From positions 69,990,514 through 70,054,513 of the forward strand of contig CM067366.1 in assembly GCA_034401795.1 (NCBI GenBank): a DNA stretch of 64,000 nucleotides, read 5' to 3'. The DNA comes from Chaetoderma sp. LZ-2023a (taxonomy: Eukaryota > Mollusca > Caudofoveata > Chaetodermatida > Chaetodermatidae). Positions 11,690-22,848 of the stretch are shown here, in pieces; the first letter of the stretch is position 1; each line of letters begins with the position of its first letter. The notes under the pieces are model-generated. The model saw nothing but the letters and a program-made list of their open reading frames with translations. It made no database searches and was not told the DNA's origin. A program made the position numbers and the translations under genes.

Positions 11690-12550
11690 ACTATGCTGGA
11701 TTAACGAATAGTTTAATGCTTTTTTTCTGGAGATTTTTAATTTTTTATAATTGATATTTGTGCGTGTTAGTCCAGCCAGAATTACAGTACGTGAGATGTG
11801 GAAGGAGCAATGTGCTGTACAGTGTTTTACCAGCGCCGTGTGTCATATATGGTTTTAGTCTTTGGATGACACCCATGCCTCTTGCTACTTTTACAGTTAC
11901 GTATCAATTTGTTTTTCCCAAGTCAGGTTTTTATCTACATATACTCCTAAAAACATAGTGAAAGGGGCTTCTTCGATTTCTTTTTTGTTAACATAAATTT
12001 TTGGAATATCTTTATTTAATAGTTATCTAGATTTTGAAAACAGCATATAGGTAGTTTTATCGACATTTAGTGGTAGTAACGAAAACCAGTTATTAATTTT
12101 CTTCATTTCCTTATTTGCCATCTCATATAATGTAATTATGTCTACGTCACAACAGAAGGCATTGGTGTCATCAGCAAATAGTATTACTGGCATATGTTTG
12201 CATATTAGTGCACAGTAGTAGTGGGTAGGTCATTCATGTACAACAGGAACAACAGAGGGCTAAAGATCCCTGAGGAACACCGAATGTTAGTCTCCTATTT
12301 TTGGAGCAAGTTGAATTAAATTGCACACAGTGTGTTCTGCCACTTAAGTAGCTTTGAAACCAGATGGGTCCACTTCCCATGATTCCATAATATGCAGATG
12401 TGTCTAGTAGAATTTGGCAGTTGATGGTGTCAAAGGCTTTCGAAAGGTCCAAAAAGATGCCTGTTATATGTTCTTTCTTTTCAATTGAGTCAATAATTTT
12501 TTCTGTCATTTCTATTAATGCAAGTTGAATGTTTTTCGCCGAAGCCATAT
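11690..12550 (-). pseudogene. LINE reverse transcriptase fragment, minus strand (family X)
   Basis: Read on the minus strand from 12548: an RT domain with FLDLSKAFDTINCQILL, GVPQGS, and, after a frame change near 12235, a catalytic FADDTNAF box (about 12155-12180). It continues with YVNKKEIEEAPF, GVYVDKNLTWE and C-terminal thumb remnants. The same motif series appears at 12660-13660 and 20790-22050, so three copies of one CR1/Jockey-like family are present. Frameshifts throughout make it a pseudogene. Confidence 0.8.
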
Positions 12551-12659
12551 TGTGATTTATACAAGATTGACTTTTTGTGTAGGTAATTTGTAAGCAATGC
12601 GTTCAGTATAAAGGCTTATGATCTGAAACCAGAAATTTAGCCTGCCGAATGTCCATGCA

Positions 12660-13660
12660 TCCATTCTTGGCCCTTTGCTGTTCCTACTGTATGCGAATAA
12701 TCTATCAGTTATCTGCAAAGGTCTATCACTAATTCTTTTCACAGATGATACAGATGCATTCTGCAGCGACACGGATATCAATAGATTATACAACAATGCC
12801 AATAGAGAAATGGAAGAGGTTACAACCTGGTTTGCAATAAATAAATTATCATTAAATGTATATAAAACCAATTACATTCTTTTTACAAATTCAAAGAAAC
12901 TAAAAACAGATGTACCAAAACTGTATATAAATAAACAAGAAATCCAGGAAGCCCCATTTACTAAAATTTTGCGTGTTTATCTTGACCCTAGGGTAACCTG
13001 GGATAAACAAATTGAAACAATTTCAGCAAAAGTATCAAAAGGCATCGGTGTCATCCAACGACTTAAGGCATACCTGCCACTTGACACTATTAAAGCTCTC
13101 TACTCTAATCCTTCCACACATCACATATTGTAACATAATCTGGAATGGTGCACATGAAATTAAACTAACACGGCTAAAACTGTTACAGAAAAGGTTTTCA
13201 AATGTTTTCTAAAACAGCAAAGGGTAAAGACATCTTCAAGAAAGATGACATGCTGAAACTCACAGATATTGGGACTGCAATCACACACACATACCCGCCT
13301 GCCCGCCTGTCCGCCCGCCCACCCGCCCGACCGATCGATACACCTGCCCACCCGCCCCACCCGCTCGCACACCCGCCCCACACGCACACACGCACACACA
13401 CACACTGCTAATACAACTACGTCATGGTAACCTCCCTAAATCCCTATAAAGAGTATTCAAGAGCAACACACAAGTCCATGCACACAGCACTAGATCAAAT
13501 AATAAATTGCACATCCAACGTATCAGAACAGAATTAGGTAGACACAAAATCTCAATCTCTGCAACCATGGTCTGGAATGAAAATGAACCAGATGCCCAAA
13601 CACAGATACTCACACAGAAATTTAAAGAAAAACTATAAAGCAATAAATTATAGGCAAATA
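12660..13660 (+). pseudogene. LINE reverse transcriptase C-terminal half (family X)
   Basis: The ORF at 12675-13133 carries a catalytic box decayed to FTDDTDAF, WFAINKLSLN, YINKQEIQEAPFTKIL and WDKQIETISAKVSKGIGVIQRL. A shifted frame from about 13202 has MFSKTAKGKDIF and KLTDIG, matching the C-terminal segment at 21697-22047. A low-complexity C/A-rich tract interrupts at about 13280-13410, after which RTELGRHKISISA resumes the C-terminus. It lies tail-away from the opposite-strand copy at 11690-12550. Confidence 0.8.
13280..13410 (+). repeat. Low-complexity CCCGCC / CACACG tract inside LINE
   Basis: A CCCGCCYG-rich then CACACA-rich stretch separates two parts of the LINE C-terminus. It is absent from the sister copy near 21750, so it is a local expansion or insertion. 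Confidence 0.7.
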
Positions 13661-13679
13661 CTAACACCTACAAACACAC

Positions 13680-14140
13680 ATTATAAACTTCACAGTCAAT
13701 ACGCAAACATTTACTACAATCACTACCGCCACCACCTCTCATGACTAACACTACTATCACTAAGCATTACTACTGACAGTACCTCCGCACCACCATGACA
13801 TCATCTAATTCCAGTCTCGGCATAAACATTAAAAAGCGCACCAGTTACCACGGAAAATCACTATACCCTCGCTATAGCATAGAAATAGGCCCTCACCATA
13901 CTGATACCCGGTGATGAGCCTCCTCCAACAACCTCCACCCACCCCACCCACCCCGGCCCATCCCCATATGTACTCATATGTGTGTTTTCCATGTTTTTTA
14001 ATGTGTTGCCCTCCTGGCATGTCAGGCAATAACGTCACTATATCACGCCCATGACACACATCACTTTTCCCATCATGAACTGTGACCAAAAAGCATAAAT
14101 TTTGTGCCATCCATATGATGACATTTGTTTACAATTAACC
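13680..14140. other. No gene; probable LINE 3' UTR
   Basis: Anonymous sequence after the LINE C-terminus, including a CACCC-rich patch near 13925-13955. An unsupported minus-strand open frame (13829-14110) shows no recognised domain. Confidence 0.4.
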
Positions 14141-14436
14141 AATCATACTCCATACCGTAGATACCACCATTGACAACATATTGCAACCCGGTGATTGTAA
14201 TATATCACTCCTATAAAAGTAATTAATTATAAATAATAGATGCTACTCCTAATAATGTACTGCTGTATGTGCTTTGCGCTTGTGTATGTGTCTGTCAATG
14301 TTAAATAGTGTGACTGTCTATTTATTGTAGGGGGTCCATCGGATTATAGGCTTAGCCTTTGATGGACTAACCATTCTGACTTTGTACATATACTATTATG
14401 CCGCAAAATGAACAACTGAATTTGAATTTGAATTTA
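14141..14436 (+). mobile_element. LINE 3' tail with perfect hairpin and (TTGAAT)n end
   Basis: It contains GTCCATCG at about 14335 and TGATGGAC at about 14360, with ATAGGC and GCCTT between them, forming a nested stem-loop. It ends in AATTTGAATTTGAATTT. The layout matches the tails at 10.5, 22.6 and 63.4 kb although the outer stem sequence differs. Confidence 0.7.
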
Positions 14437-16210
14437 ACTGACAGAAGCTGTATTATGACAAAGGAGACTATGACAAAATGAGAGGGTAGATGAATCCTGG
14501 CTGGGATCAGCTTCTGGCATCGAAAGATGTACCACAGCAATGGAATACATTTGTTGAAAAATTATAGGATGCAGTCAGTGGATGTACGTGTTCCAATTTA
14601 AACCATCACACCTGGAAAAGCAAACACAAAGGCGCAACTACCACAAGCTATGAAGGCCAAAATCAGAGACAAACACAGGAAATGGGAACGGTATATGAGA
14701 AACAGGTCAGCTAACTTACTAGGAATACCGTAAAACTAGGAACCATGTACGTAATATGATTAGAAAATCATTAAAGCAGCATGAAAGATCAATCGTCAGC
14801 CAAATAAAGGCAGACCCAGAACACTTTTGGAATTATGTAAAAAGCAAAACCAAAACCAAAGTGGATGTAACTAATTTAGATATCCCGGGGACAAATCATT
14901 TAACAGACTCAGATGCTGGTAAGGGCCAGGTGATCGGTCTTCACTGTGGAGCCATATGGAGAAGTGCCACAGTTTCCAAGAAAAGAATTTGTCTACACTA
15001 GGCAATCTGATAATCACATCCGACATGGTGCATGGAAATGTCAAATCACTCAAGGTCTTCAAATAACCTGGACTGGATCTAATTCATGCACAGATTCTGA
15101 AAGAACTCACTAGTGTAATATGCACGCCAATAGCTAAAATATTTCAATCATTCCTAGATACTGGAATTCTCCCAGAGATCTGAAGTACAACCACAATGAC
15201 AGTAATATGTAAAAAGGGAAGTAGGAAGAGCCCTGAGAATTACAGACCAGTTAGCCTCACCTGCATCCTTTGCAAGATTATGGAGGGTGTGATAAGAGAT
15301 GCCATCTACAGTCACCTCAAGACCAACAAATTATTTAATGACAGACAGTACGGCTTTATTAGTGGAAAATTAACCATCTTCCAACTACTCTATGTGCTGG
15401 ACAAGTCACCACAAACCCTGGACAACAAGGGAACAGTGGATGTTGTCGACATGGATTTCCAGAAGGCATTCGACAAGGTCCCACACAGATGCCTAACTAG
15501 AAAGCTTGCGTGTCAATGTGTCGAAGGAGTCATACTAAGGTGGGTATCCAGTTTTATGGCCATCAGGAAGGAACAGGTTAGGATCAATAGCACAGTTTAT
15601 GACTGAGCTAGTGTCACAAGTGGATTACCCCAGCGAAGCGTTCTGGACCAACTGCTGTGTGTTGTATATACAAATGACTTACCAGAAGCTGTAACATTCT
15701 GAAGTTTATATGTTCGCTGATGACACTAAACTATTCAGAGAAATCTCCAACCTGGAAGAAGTTAGAATGCTACAAGGAGATCTGTATTGCCGGCAAGAAT
15801 GGTAAGACACATGGCTGTTAAAATTCCACCCAGTTAAAGTGATGACGATCTCCACAAAACAAAGAGAGGATCATAAATATTTCATGAGAATGGGCACAGA
15901 AATAATGCCTTTAGAACATACAGATGAGGAAAAGAACATTGGACTAGAACAGAGATAGAAAATTGAACAAGGCAAACAAACAGCACAATGGGAATTATAA
16001 GAACATTTGTTTACCTAGAAGTAGAAAACTTCCTCCCACTGTACAAAGGACTAGTTCGTCCTCATCACTTAGAATATTCTAACGTTGTAAAATAATGCAA
16101 TGCTATAAAAAGATGCACATCGAGCTATTGAGAGTCCAACGTTTGACAACGAAACTCATTCCTTCCCTAAAGGGCATGCGTAGAGAGAACACAATATCCG
16201 GCAGATGGCT
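14437..16210 (+). pseudogene. CR1/Jockey-like LINE ORF2 fragment
   Basis: The 5' part contains the pre-RT region (IKADPEHFWNYVKSKTK at about 14807-14855). The best open part is 15196-15606, with VICKKGSRKSPENYRPVSL, a DFQKAFDKVPH motif and WVSSFM. After a stop at 15604 it continues with a GLPQRSV box, a decayed catalytic box near 15717 and a thumb/C-terminal region to about 16210. Many stops and frameshifts are present. Confidence 0.8.
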
Positions 16211-16214
16211 TTAG

Positions 16215-17085
16215 TTAAGTTGTTTAAGTATTGCGTTCCTCATTCTGTGTAAGGCATATACTGATCTTTTCGATTTCGGGTTTCATGTCCCTGGGAATGA
16301 ATGTGTTCCCTGGGCAATCTAGTAACAGTTGTGTCAGCTTAGCGGAATCTGCCATACTTATTATAATGACACTAGTTTCTACTTCTGCACTGGTCAATCT
16401 TTTTTGGAGATCTAATAAGTATGGTGTTCTGATAGCTTCAAGTGATGGACATTAGGTGACGAAGTGAATACGGTCTTCTACACCTGGGATGCAAATGGGT
16501 CAATCTGCATTCACTGTGTGCTGATTGAAATTGTTTCTATTTGCTTGTAGGATGTATGTCCCGACGAGAATTTTACATTTAATTAAAGCTCTAGTGCTAG
16601 AATAACAATCATAGCTGGCAATGTTCCAAATTGGCTGAACTTTGCCTATCTTCAGGTTGTCGATGTTAAGATATTTTAATGATGTCTTTTCGCAGGCTTC
16701 TGCCTTTAGTATATCCTCCCAGTAGGTTTTAACAGTCTTCCACTGATATTTTGTGGGAGCTTATGCCAATACTTCATAGCGAGATGCTAGTTTATATCGC
16801 TGCAGAATATTCCTTATGCTGCAAAACAACTGTGTGAGGATTTGGTCTTGAGTCCCATTCCCTGATTATATTACCAAAGGCTGTTAAGATTCTTTTGTGA
16901 ATCTCAGCTTGGTGTGAAATTTCGCCTAATAATAGGTAGACAACAACATCTGCAGCTCTCTCTGGCAAGTGTTGCAGTTGACGTAGAATTGTTTGTGGAA
17001 TTTGTCTGCATGCTCTACTTCTTTTGTAGTTATACGTATCGCTTCGAGACTGGATAAGATGTGGAAATACATATATGTTAATGAT
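16215..17085 (-). pseudogene. LINE ORF2 C-terminal region, minus strand
   Basis: Read on the minus strand: RSRACRQIPQTILRQLQHL, then KYQWKTVKTYWEDIL, IGKVQPIWNIAS, RALIKCKILVGTY, and a zinc-finger-like segment with CIPGVEDRIHFV and CPS, finishing in a Leu-rich tail. This arrangement (basic region then Cys/His cluster) is typical of post-RT C-termini of some LINE clades. It is a fragment without RT. Confidence 0.6.
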
Positions 17086-17099
17086 CTTGATCTTGATTA

Positions 17100-17470
17100 G
17101 TTATGGCGAAACATCCAAAGGACATTATTTTCACCATGTTAAACAGATGTACCGATACTTTAGGGTTAATGTCATTTGCTCCATGGGAACCGGCACCCAT
17201 CAGGGCATAGATGGTTCTTCTAGCTACGTTTATCCTAGAATATATACTGCCCCCTACAGGGGGACCACAGAACTAGAGGCCACAGCAAAAGAATCTTTTA
17301 ATTATGGCACGACTGAATGCCCAACAAAACTCCTTTTCAGTCACAATTTGCAAGCTCTGGAACAGTCTTACAGAGTCCATCATATCAGGACCAACACTCA
17401 ACTCATTCAAGAACGTATCGACATGTTCTGATCCTCTCAAGATGTCCTCTACAACTACACAAGTCCAATC
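17100..17470 (+). pseudogene. LINE RT extreme C-terminus fragment
   Basis: About 17310-17430 encodes NSFSVTICKLWNSLTESII and SGPTLNSFKN, the conserved ending of CR1/Jockey reverse transcriptases (R-x-F-F-x-x-R...WN-x-LP...FK). The upstream part is too decayed to read. Confidence 0.6.
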
Positions 17471-17589
17471 ACCGGTAGTTACAGCACAACTATCCAGAAA
17501 ATCGATGAAGAGCCGAGTACAGAGGAATAGCTTGCGCTCAGAAATTTACCTAAGTTACCTAGATTAATACTTGGTGAACTAGCCGTTTA

Positions 17590-19460
17590 AGCCGAAAGGT
17601 ACAACTCTCAGTGATTTTGGGACAAATTCAAATCTATCAGAAAACAAATATCCAAAGATCTCCACCAAGAATATTGGAATGATATCAACACAATTCTCGA
17701 CCCGAGCATGGACAAAAATTCCAAGAAACTTTGGACCTGCTTAAAATCAATGAAGCAGGACAATTTTGGCATTGCTAATCTTAAATTTGATGGGGGAAAC
17801 TGCAATAACTGGCTCTGACAAAGCTTAAATTTTAAGCAACTACTTCACACCTGTGTTTGTTTACAAAGGACGACAAAAGCAACTTGCCTGAGTTGGGTCA
17901 CAGCAAATATCCAACAATGAACCCAATTAAAATCTGTGAAGAAGGACTACTTAAGCTACTGTAAAACATCGATCCATCCAAAGCCTCAGGCCCTGATGGC
18001 ATAGCAGCAAGAATCCTGAAGACATGGACAACTAAAACAGCACCTATCTTAACAGGCATATTCCAGCAATCACTAGACAGCGGAAAGGTCCCCTCGAACT
18101 GGGCTAAAATGAACATCTGACCAATCTACAAAAAGGGAAGCCGCACAGATCCCAAAAATTACCGCACAGTATCTCTGACATCAATTCCCACCAAGATCAT
18201 GGAACACATCCTAGTAAGTCAGATGATGGACTTCTTAGATGAAATTAACATCCTCTATGAATATCAACATGGGTTCAGAAGTAAACACTCCTGTGAATCG
18301 CAGCTAGCCATGCCAGCCTTCGACCTAGCTAAAGCATTCAATGCCAAACAACATGTAGACTCAGCAGTTTTAGACTTCGCCAAAGCCTTCAACAAGCTTC
18401 ACCATGAGTGGCTCCTCTACAAACTAGACTACTATGGAATTCGAGGTAACCTTAACAACTGGATACGAAGCTTCCTTACCAATAGGTGGCAGCGGGTAAT
18501 GATTTGTGGCTGTATATCAGAATACCAACCTGTCACAGCTGGGATTCCTCAGGGTATGGTCCTGGGCCCCATATTGTTCCTCATATTCATAAATGACATG
18601 CCATCAGGAACACAATCACAAATTTGACTTCGCAGATGATTGCCTGCTCTACAATATCAATCAGGAAGATCACCAATGCGATCCAAATAAACTCTGCACC
18701 TGAGCTGACACATGTAAAATGAAATTTGATGTTGACAAATGCCACATCCTTCAATTCTCAAACAGGCATAAGATACCATATAACTATTCCATGTTTGGCA
18801 ACAAATTAACGTTAGTTGACAACCACCCATACATCAGAATAGAGCTATAGACAGCCGGATAAACTGGAACCACCACATAAACAGCATTAGCGGTAAAGCC
18901 TCCAGGACACTAACTTCCTGCAAAGAAACATGCGTAGATGTCCCCAGTCAATCAAGCAAAAAGCCGACAACAAACTCATACATCCAGGGTTAGAGTAGTG
19001 TGCTCCAGTCTGGGACCCACACACAAAAACTAATATCAATAAAATGGAAACGGTTCAACACAAAGCAGCTCAGTTTGTCCTACAACAACCATACAAATGG
19101 TCTGGGCAAGCCAACCAAGTAAGCGGAGCCGACCTTACGAGACAACAAAACTGGCAGTCTCTAGAACAAAGAAGTTCCCAAAAATGGCCAATACTCCTAT
19201 ACAAGATAATATACCAACTAGTTGCAGTACCACCATCCAACATACCACCTCTAGCAAACAGAGTCATTTGATACTCAAATTTGATACCAAACACGTCATT
19301 TTCACAGCCTCAAATATTTATCATACGACTCAACAGTAGACGTCTTCAAATTCAGCTTCATTCCATGAACAATATCTCTGTGGAATAAACTACCATCAGA
19401 TGCAGCAGTGGCACCATCAATTGAAATCTTCAAAACGATGGTGAAGCAGGCATGTCCATA
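17590..19460 (+). pseudogene. CR1/Jockey-like LINE RT, near-complete domain order
   Basis: Pre-RT, then NIDPSKASGPDGIAARILK (about 17960-18017), VPSNWAKMN, YKKGSRTDPKNYRTVSL, and the ORF 18199-18627 with QHGFRSKHSCESQL, LDFAKAFNKLHHEWLL (usual Asp replaced by Asn), YGIRGNLNNWIRSFLTNR, AGIPQGMVLGP and FINDMPSG. A frameshift precedes the catalytic FADDCLLY (about 18630-18652). Thumb and C-terminal remnants continue to about 19440. The length and motif order fit an L2/CR1/Jockey-type ORF2, now inactivated. Confidence 0.85.
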
Positions 19461-19559
19461 AGACGTCAAAATCATGTACAGTGTATATATTTTTAACACT
19501 TGTATATCAGTTTTTCAGCACCAAGCACTGCATCTCCTTCGCGCAATCGCACACACTTC

Positions 19560-20060
19560 GCGGGACTTATCGTGACCTGACAGCTTACTCCAAGAAATGG
19601 ATGACAGAAATAGTAGATAAAACGCATGTCATACATTTCAGCAGAAACACCCCTCAAACAAATACTATATGACAGATATGCCCGATAGACATCCTGTATC
19701 AATGTCAGAGGTAGAAAAAGACTTGGGAGTGTATATTGACAGAAACCTTTCATTTGATATACATATAGGGAATATCGTATCCAAGGCGACCAGCACATTA
19801 GGACTAATCATCAGGGATCTATATAATATTGATAAGGACTACTTTTTCGAGTCATCCAGTATTACACAGACCAGAGGGCATAGGTTCTAGCTCAACATAA
19901 AACACAGCAACAAAGATATTCGCAAGCACTTTTTCGCTAACAGTGTGGTACCACAGTGGGATTCACTGCCAGCTACAATAGTCGAAGCAACAACACTTGA
20001 ATTATTCAAGAGCAAGCTAGATATCTACTTCAAAGAAAGATCAGTTGAATTCGACTGAAC
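19560..20060 (+). pseudogene. LINE RT C-terminal fragment
   Basis: Encodes KKWMTEIVDKTHVIHFSRN, then after a frameshift SEVEKDLGVYIDRNLSFD, ATSTLGLIIRDL and, from about 19900, the final KHFFANSVVPQWDSLPA and LELFKSKLD. These are standard post-catalytic segments of a LINE RT. Confidence 0.75.
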
Positions 20061-20425
20061 AGGCATACGTATACCAACCCAACACAAAGTCATACTGAAA
20101 TTCTTCCAATACAGTGACCTATCCAGGAGTTGGCTGTGCATCGACAAAAACATGCTCTGTAGCGATTTCAATTATCGGTAGATAAGTCTCTGCTTCCACG
20201 TCCGCATTTTGTGGTAGCAGGAAGAAACACTAGTGTAGAGAAGGATATTTGGACAGCGACAAACACAGAAAATTAAAACAACAAAAATAAGACCAACCAC
20301 GGCCTCCACAAGTCAGCGTGCAAACAAATGCTAGGCGCAGCAGGGTGTAACCATGAGTGTCGGCGGCACACCGCAGCTGACGCAGGGAACACCCATCTGC
20401 ACTACAGCATTTCCACAAATCAGTG

Positions 20426-20627
20426 TTAGTCCTTGCTGCTCCAATGTCGGGATTTTAAATTTTCACATTAAATTAAAAGATGATCTGGTGTTTATTTTTT
20501 CGGCAAATTTGGTGGATGATGTTGCTGTCAAAAACATCAACCAAACTTTTGAGAAATGTACACCAGCTTCTTTGTTATTTACACAGCAAAATATAGAATA
20601 TATTGACATCGGAGTGGTAAGAGTTAA
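20426..20627. mobile_element. Palindromic MITE (MITE-3), complete copy
   Basis: The two halves fold back on each other over about 95 bases (for example ATCTGGTGTTTA and its partner in the complement of TACACCAGCTTC), with TTAG at the left end and TTAA at the right. The same palindrome is split around DIRS copy A (26423-26540 and 33455-33543). The TTAA-type flanks with CCCTT-like starts suggest a piggyBac-type target preference; this is inference. An apparent 103-codon frame over this region is a by-product. Confidence 0.75.
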
Positions 20628-20789
20628 ACTCTCAAATCTATCGGTCTCGAGGAGACTGAATTAATCAACAACAGACAAATCATTCAAGAACAAGCTAGAT
20701 ATCCAAGAAAGAACTTTTGAATTGGACTGAGAAAGCCATACTACACCAAAAAAACTGAGGCAATAACAAGCAATGGCTTATGCCTCATA

Positions 20790-22050
20790 AAATGATCATG
20801 ATGATGATGATCCGAGGAATCCGAGGATGTGTACTTGCCTGGTTTCAGAGCTATTTAACTGATAGAACACAATGCGTGCTATTTAATGCAACCTGCTCTG
20901 AAAACAGGAAATTAATCTGTGGGTGTTCCTCAGGGGTCAATTATTGGCCCTCTGCTGTTTTTACTCTATATGAATGACTTGCCAAAAATTTGCCACAATT
21001 TGTCACTAATACTGTTTGCCGATGACACCAATGCCGTTTGCAAAACCTAGATATATTATACGAAAGAGTAAATAAAGAAATGGAAGAAGTTATTAACTGG
21101 TTCAAAGTAAACAAGCTATCATTAAATGTTGATAAAACAAACTACATGCTATTTTCAAAGTCTAGACAATCAAGAAACGATAATATTCCAAATCTATATT
21201 AATAAAAAAGAAATTGAAGAAGCTCCTTTTGCTAAATTCTTAGGAGTTTATTTAGACAAGAATCTGACCTGGGGAAAACAAATTGCTAAAGTAGCAAGAG
21301 GCATGGGGGTCATTCAAAGACTAGCCATACCTAACACAAGCTACCATTAAAACCCTGTATTCCACACTGATCCTTACACACCTCACATACTACAATGCCA
21401 TCTGGACTAACACACAAAAAACCAAATTAACAAAATTGCAAAGCATGCAGAAAAAATGCATTAAGATGTTCTCTTCTTCTTCTTTTCGTTCGCTGATCAT
21501 ACCGCCAGTCCTGTAAGTAACTATCGACATGATCATATGCGTTAAGTGCGTGGATCCATGGTTTATTAGAGTGTGCTGTGTGGCCTGGAACCTCCGTCTG
21601 CAGCACTCGAGGTTTCTGTCAGGGTAACCTCACCCTTACCTCCTTTAGTCGCCTCTTACGACACGCAGAGGATACGGAAGGTGTATTCTACGCCCCATGT
21701 TCTCAAAAACAGCAAAGTGTCAAAACATCTTCAAAACACAAAAACTTCCTAAACTCACAGACATAGGCAAGTCACAGATGATCAACATTTCCAGAGCCTT
21801 TCATCACAAAATCCTACCTAAATCTATAACCCACAGCTTTGCAAACAACATCGAAATCCACACATATACCACTAGGAACAAACATGATCTCCACATTAGA
21901 TACACACGAACAGACACAGGGAAACATAGAATTTCAGTTGGTGTCGTCAAAGCGTGGAATAATATAGATAAACACACACGCGAAAAAATACTAATACTAA
22001 AATCATACAAAGACATAATTAAAACTAGCATACTCAGTACATACTAGATC
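20790..22050 (+). pseudogene. LINE RT C-terminal half (family X) with nested SINE
   Basis: Segments read IRGCVLAWFQSYLTDRTQC, a [12 protein letters not shown] box, a catalytic FADDTNAV box near 21016, INWFKVNKLSLNVDKTNYM, INKKEIEEAPFAKFLGVYL and KVARGMGVIQRL, then the C-terminal ORF 21697-22047 with KHRISVGVVKAWNNID. It is the same family as the copies at 11.7-12.5 and 12.7-13.7 kb. A 223-bp insertion with an 8-bp target duplication splits it at 21474-21696. Confidence 0.85.
21474..21696 (-). mobile_element. SINE inserted in LINE, with 8-bp target duplication
   Basis: ATGTTCTC occurs at 21466-21473 and again at 21697-21704, flanking 223 bases absent from the sister LINE copy at about 13200. 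In minus orientation the insert starts GGGGCGTAGAATACACC, includes TGTCGTAAGAGGCGACTAA and ends in AAAAGAAGAAGAA. That CGTAAGAGGCGACTAA block resembles a conserved central domain I recall from broadly distributed invertebrate SINEs (MetaSINE-like); that family name is from memory and unverified. Target duplication plus an A/G-rich tail indicate retrotransposition. Confidence 0.75.
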
Positions 22051-22129
22051 TAGAAAACATAATGCCACGATAACTAAGATCACAGACTTCCTGTATCATT
22101 GCCATAGCTACTATCATAACAGCTACCCA

Positions 22130-22166
22130 CTACTAGTACTACTGCTGCTGCTGCTGCTGCTGCTGT

Positions 22167-22220
<54 letters not shown>

Positions 22221-22221
22221 A
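22130..22221 (+). repeat. (CTG)n and (ACT)n trinucleotide repeats
   Basis: A CTG run (about 22143-22165) passes into an ACT run reaching about 22220. These lie just after the LINE C-terminus, which in this family is followed by trinucleotide-rich DNA. Confidence 0.9.
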
Positions 22222-22320
22222 TCATAATGCACTATTACAGCTAGCGTGACTACTGCGTCCTTCAATCTGACGTACCTCAACAAATGCTACTACTAAATAG
22301 CAACCTATGGGTTGAGTTGG

Positions 22321-22695
22321 GGGTAATTAGTATGCATGACCCCCATCCCGCCCCCCACCCCCTCCCCCAAATATAAATCTCTAATATCAATAGCTAAAAG
22401 GAAAAACATAGATGCATTGTATCTTTTGTTCTTTTTTTCTATGTCTACTTAGCTCAGTACCGTATCTGTACATTCACAAGTATATCTCACATCCTATGCT
22501 TCACAAGTATATCTCACATCCTATGCTAAACTGTGTGTGTAATTGTATATGTATGTTTAATGTTAGATGTCCGCCACCACTATAGGCAATGCCTTCGGCG
22601 GACAACCTGTATTGAAAATATGTAAATTGGTATCCAAGAAGCAAATAAATAATATTGAATATTGAATCTTGAATCTTGATGATGATGATGATGAT
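22321..22695 (+). mobile_element. LINE 3' tail with perfect hairpin, then (GAT)n
   Basis: TGTCCGCC (about 22567) pairs perfectly with GGCGGACA (about 22595), enclosing ATAGGC and TGCCTTC. The end is a run of TTGAAT-like units followed by GATGATGATG. This is the likely 3' end of the LINE at 20.8-22.05 kb. WDR54 starts only about 150 bases downstream. Confidence 0.7.
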
Positions 22696-22848
22696 TTGCA
22701 CTGCGCAAACAATTTCGTCTGAAGGAAGTTTCTTCCGAGAGACGGGATCTACACAAGACAATACAAGGCAGGAAGAGGAAAATCATATTTTTGTTTATGT
22801 TGAAATTTTGACTAATCTGCTAGGTAAACTAAAATAGTTACATTTAAA

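Noticed and set aside
20353..20664. A 103-codon open frame with a possible splice donor
   Set aside because: It coincides with the foldback MITE-3; no domain is recognisable and the sister sequence is non-coding.
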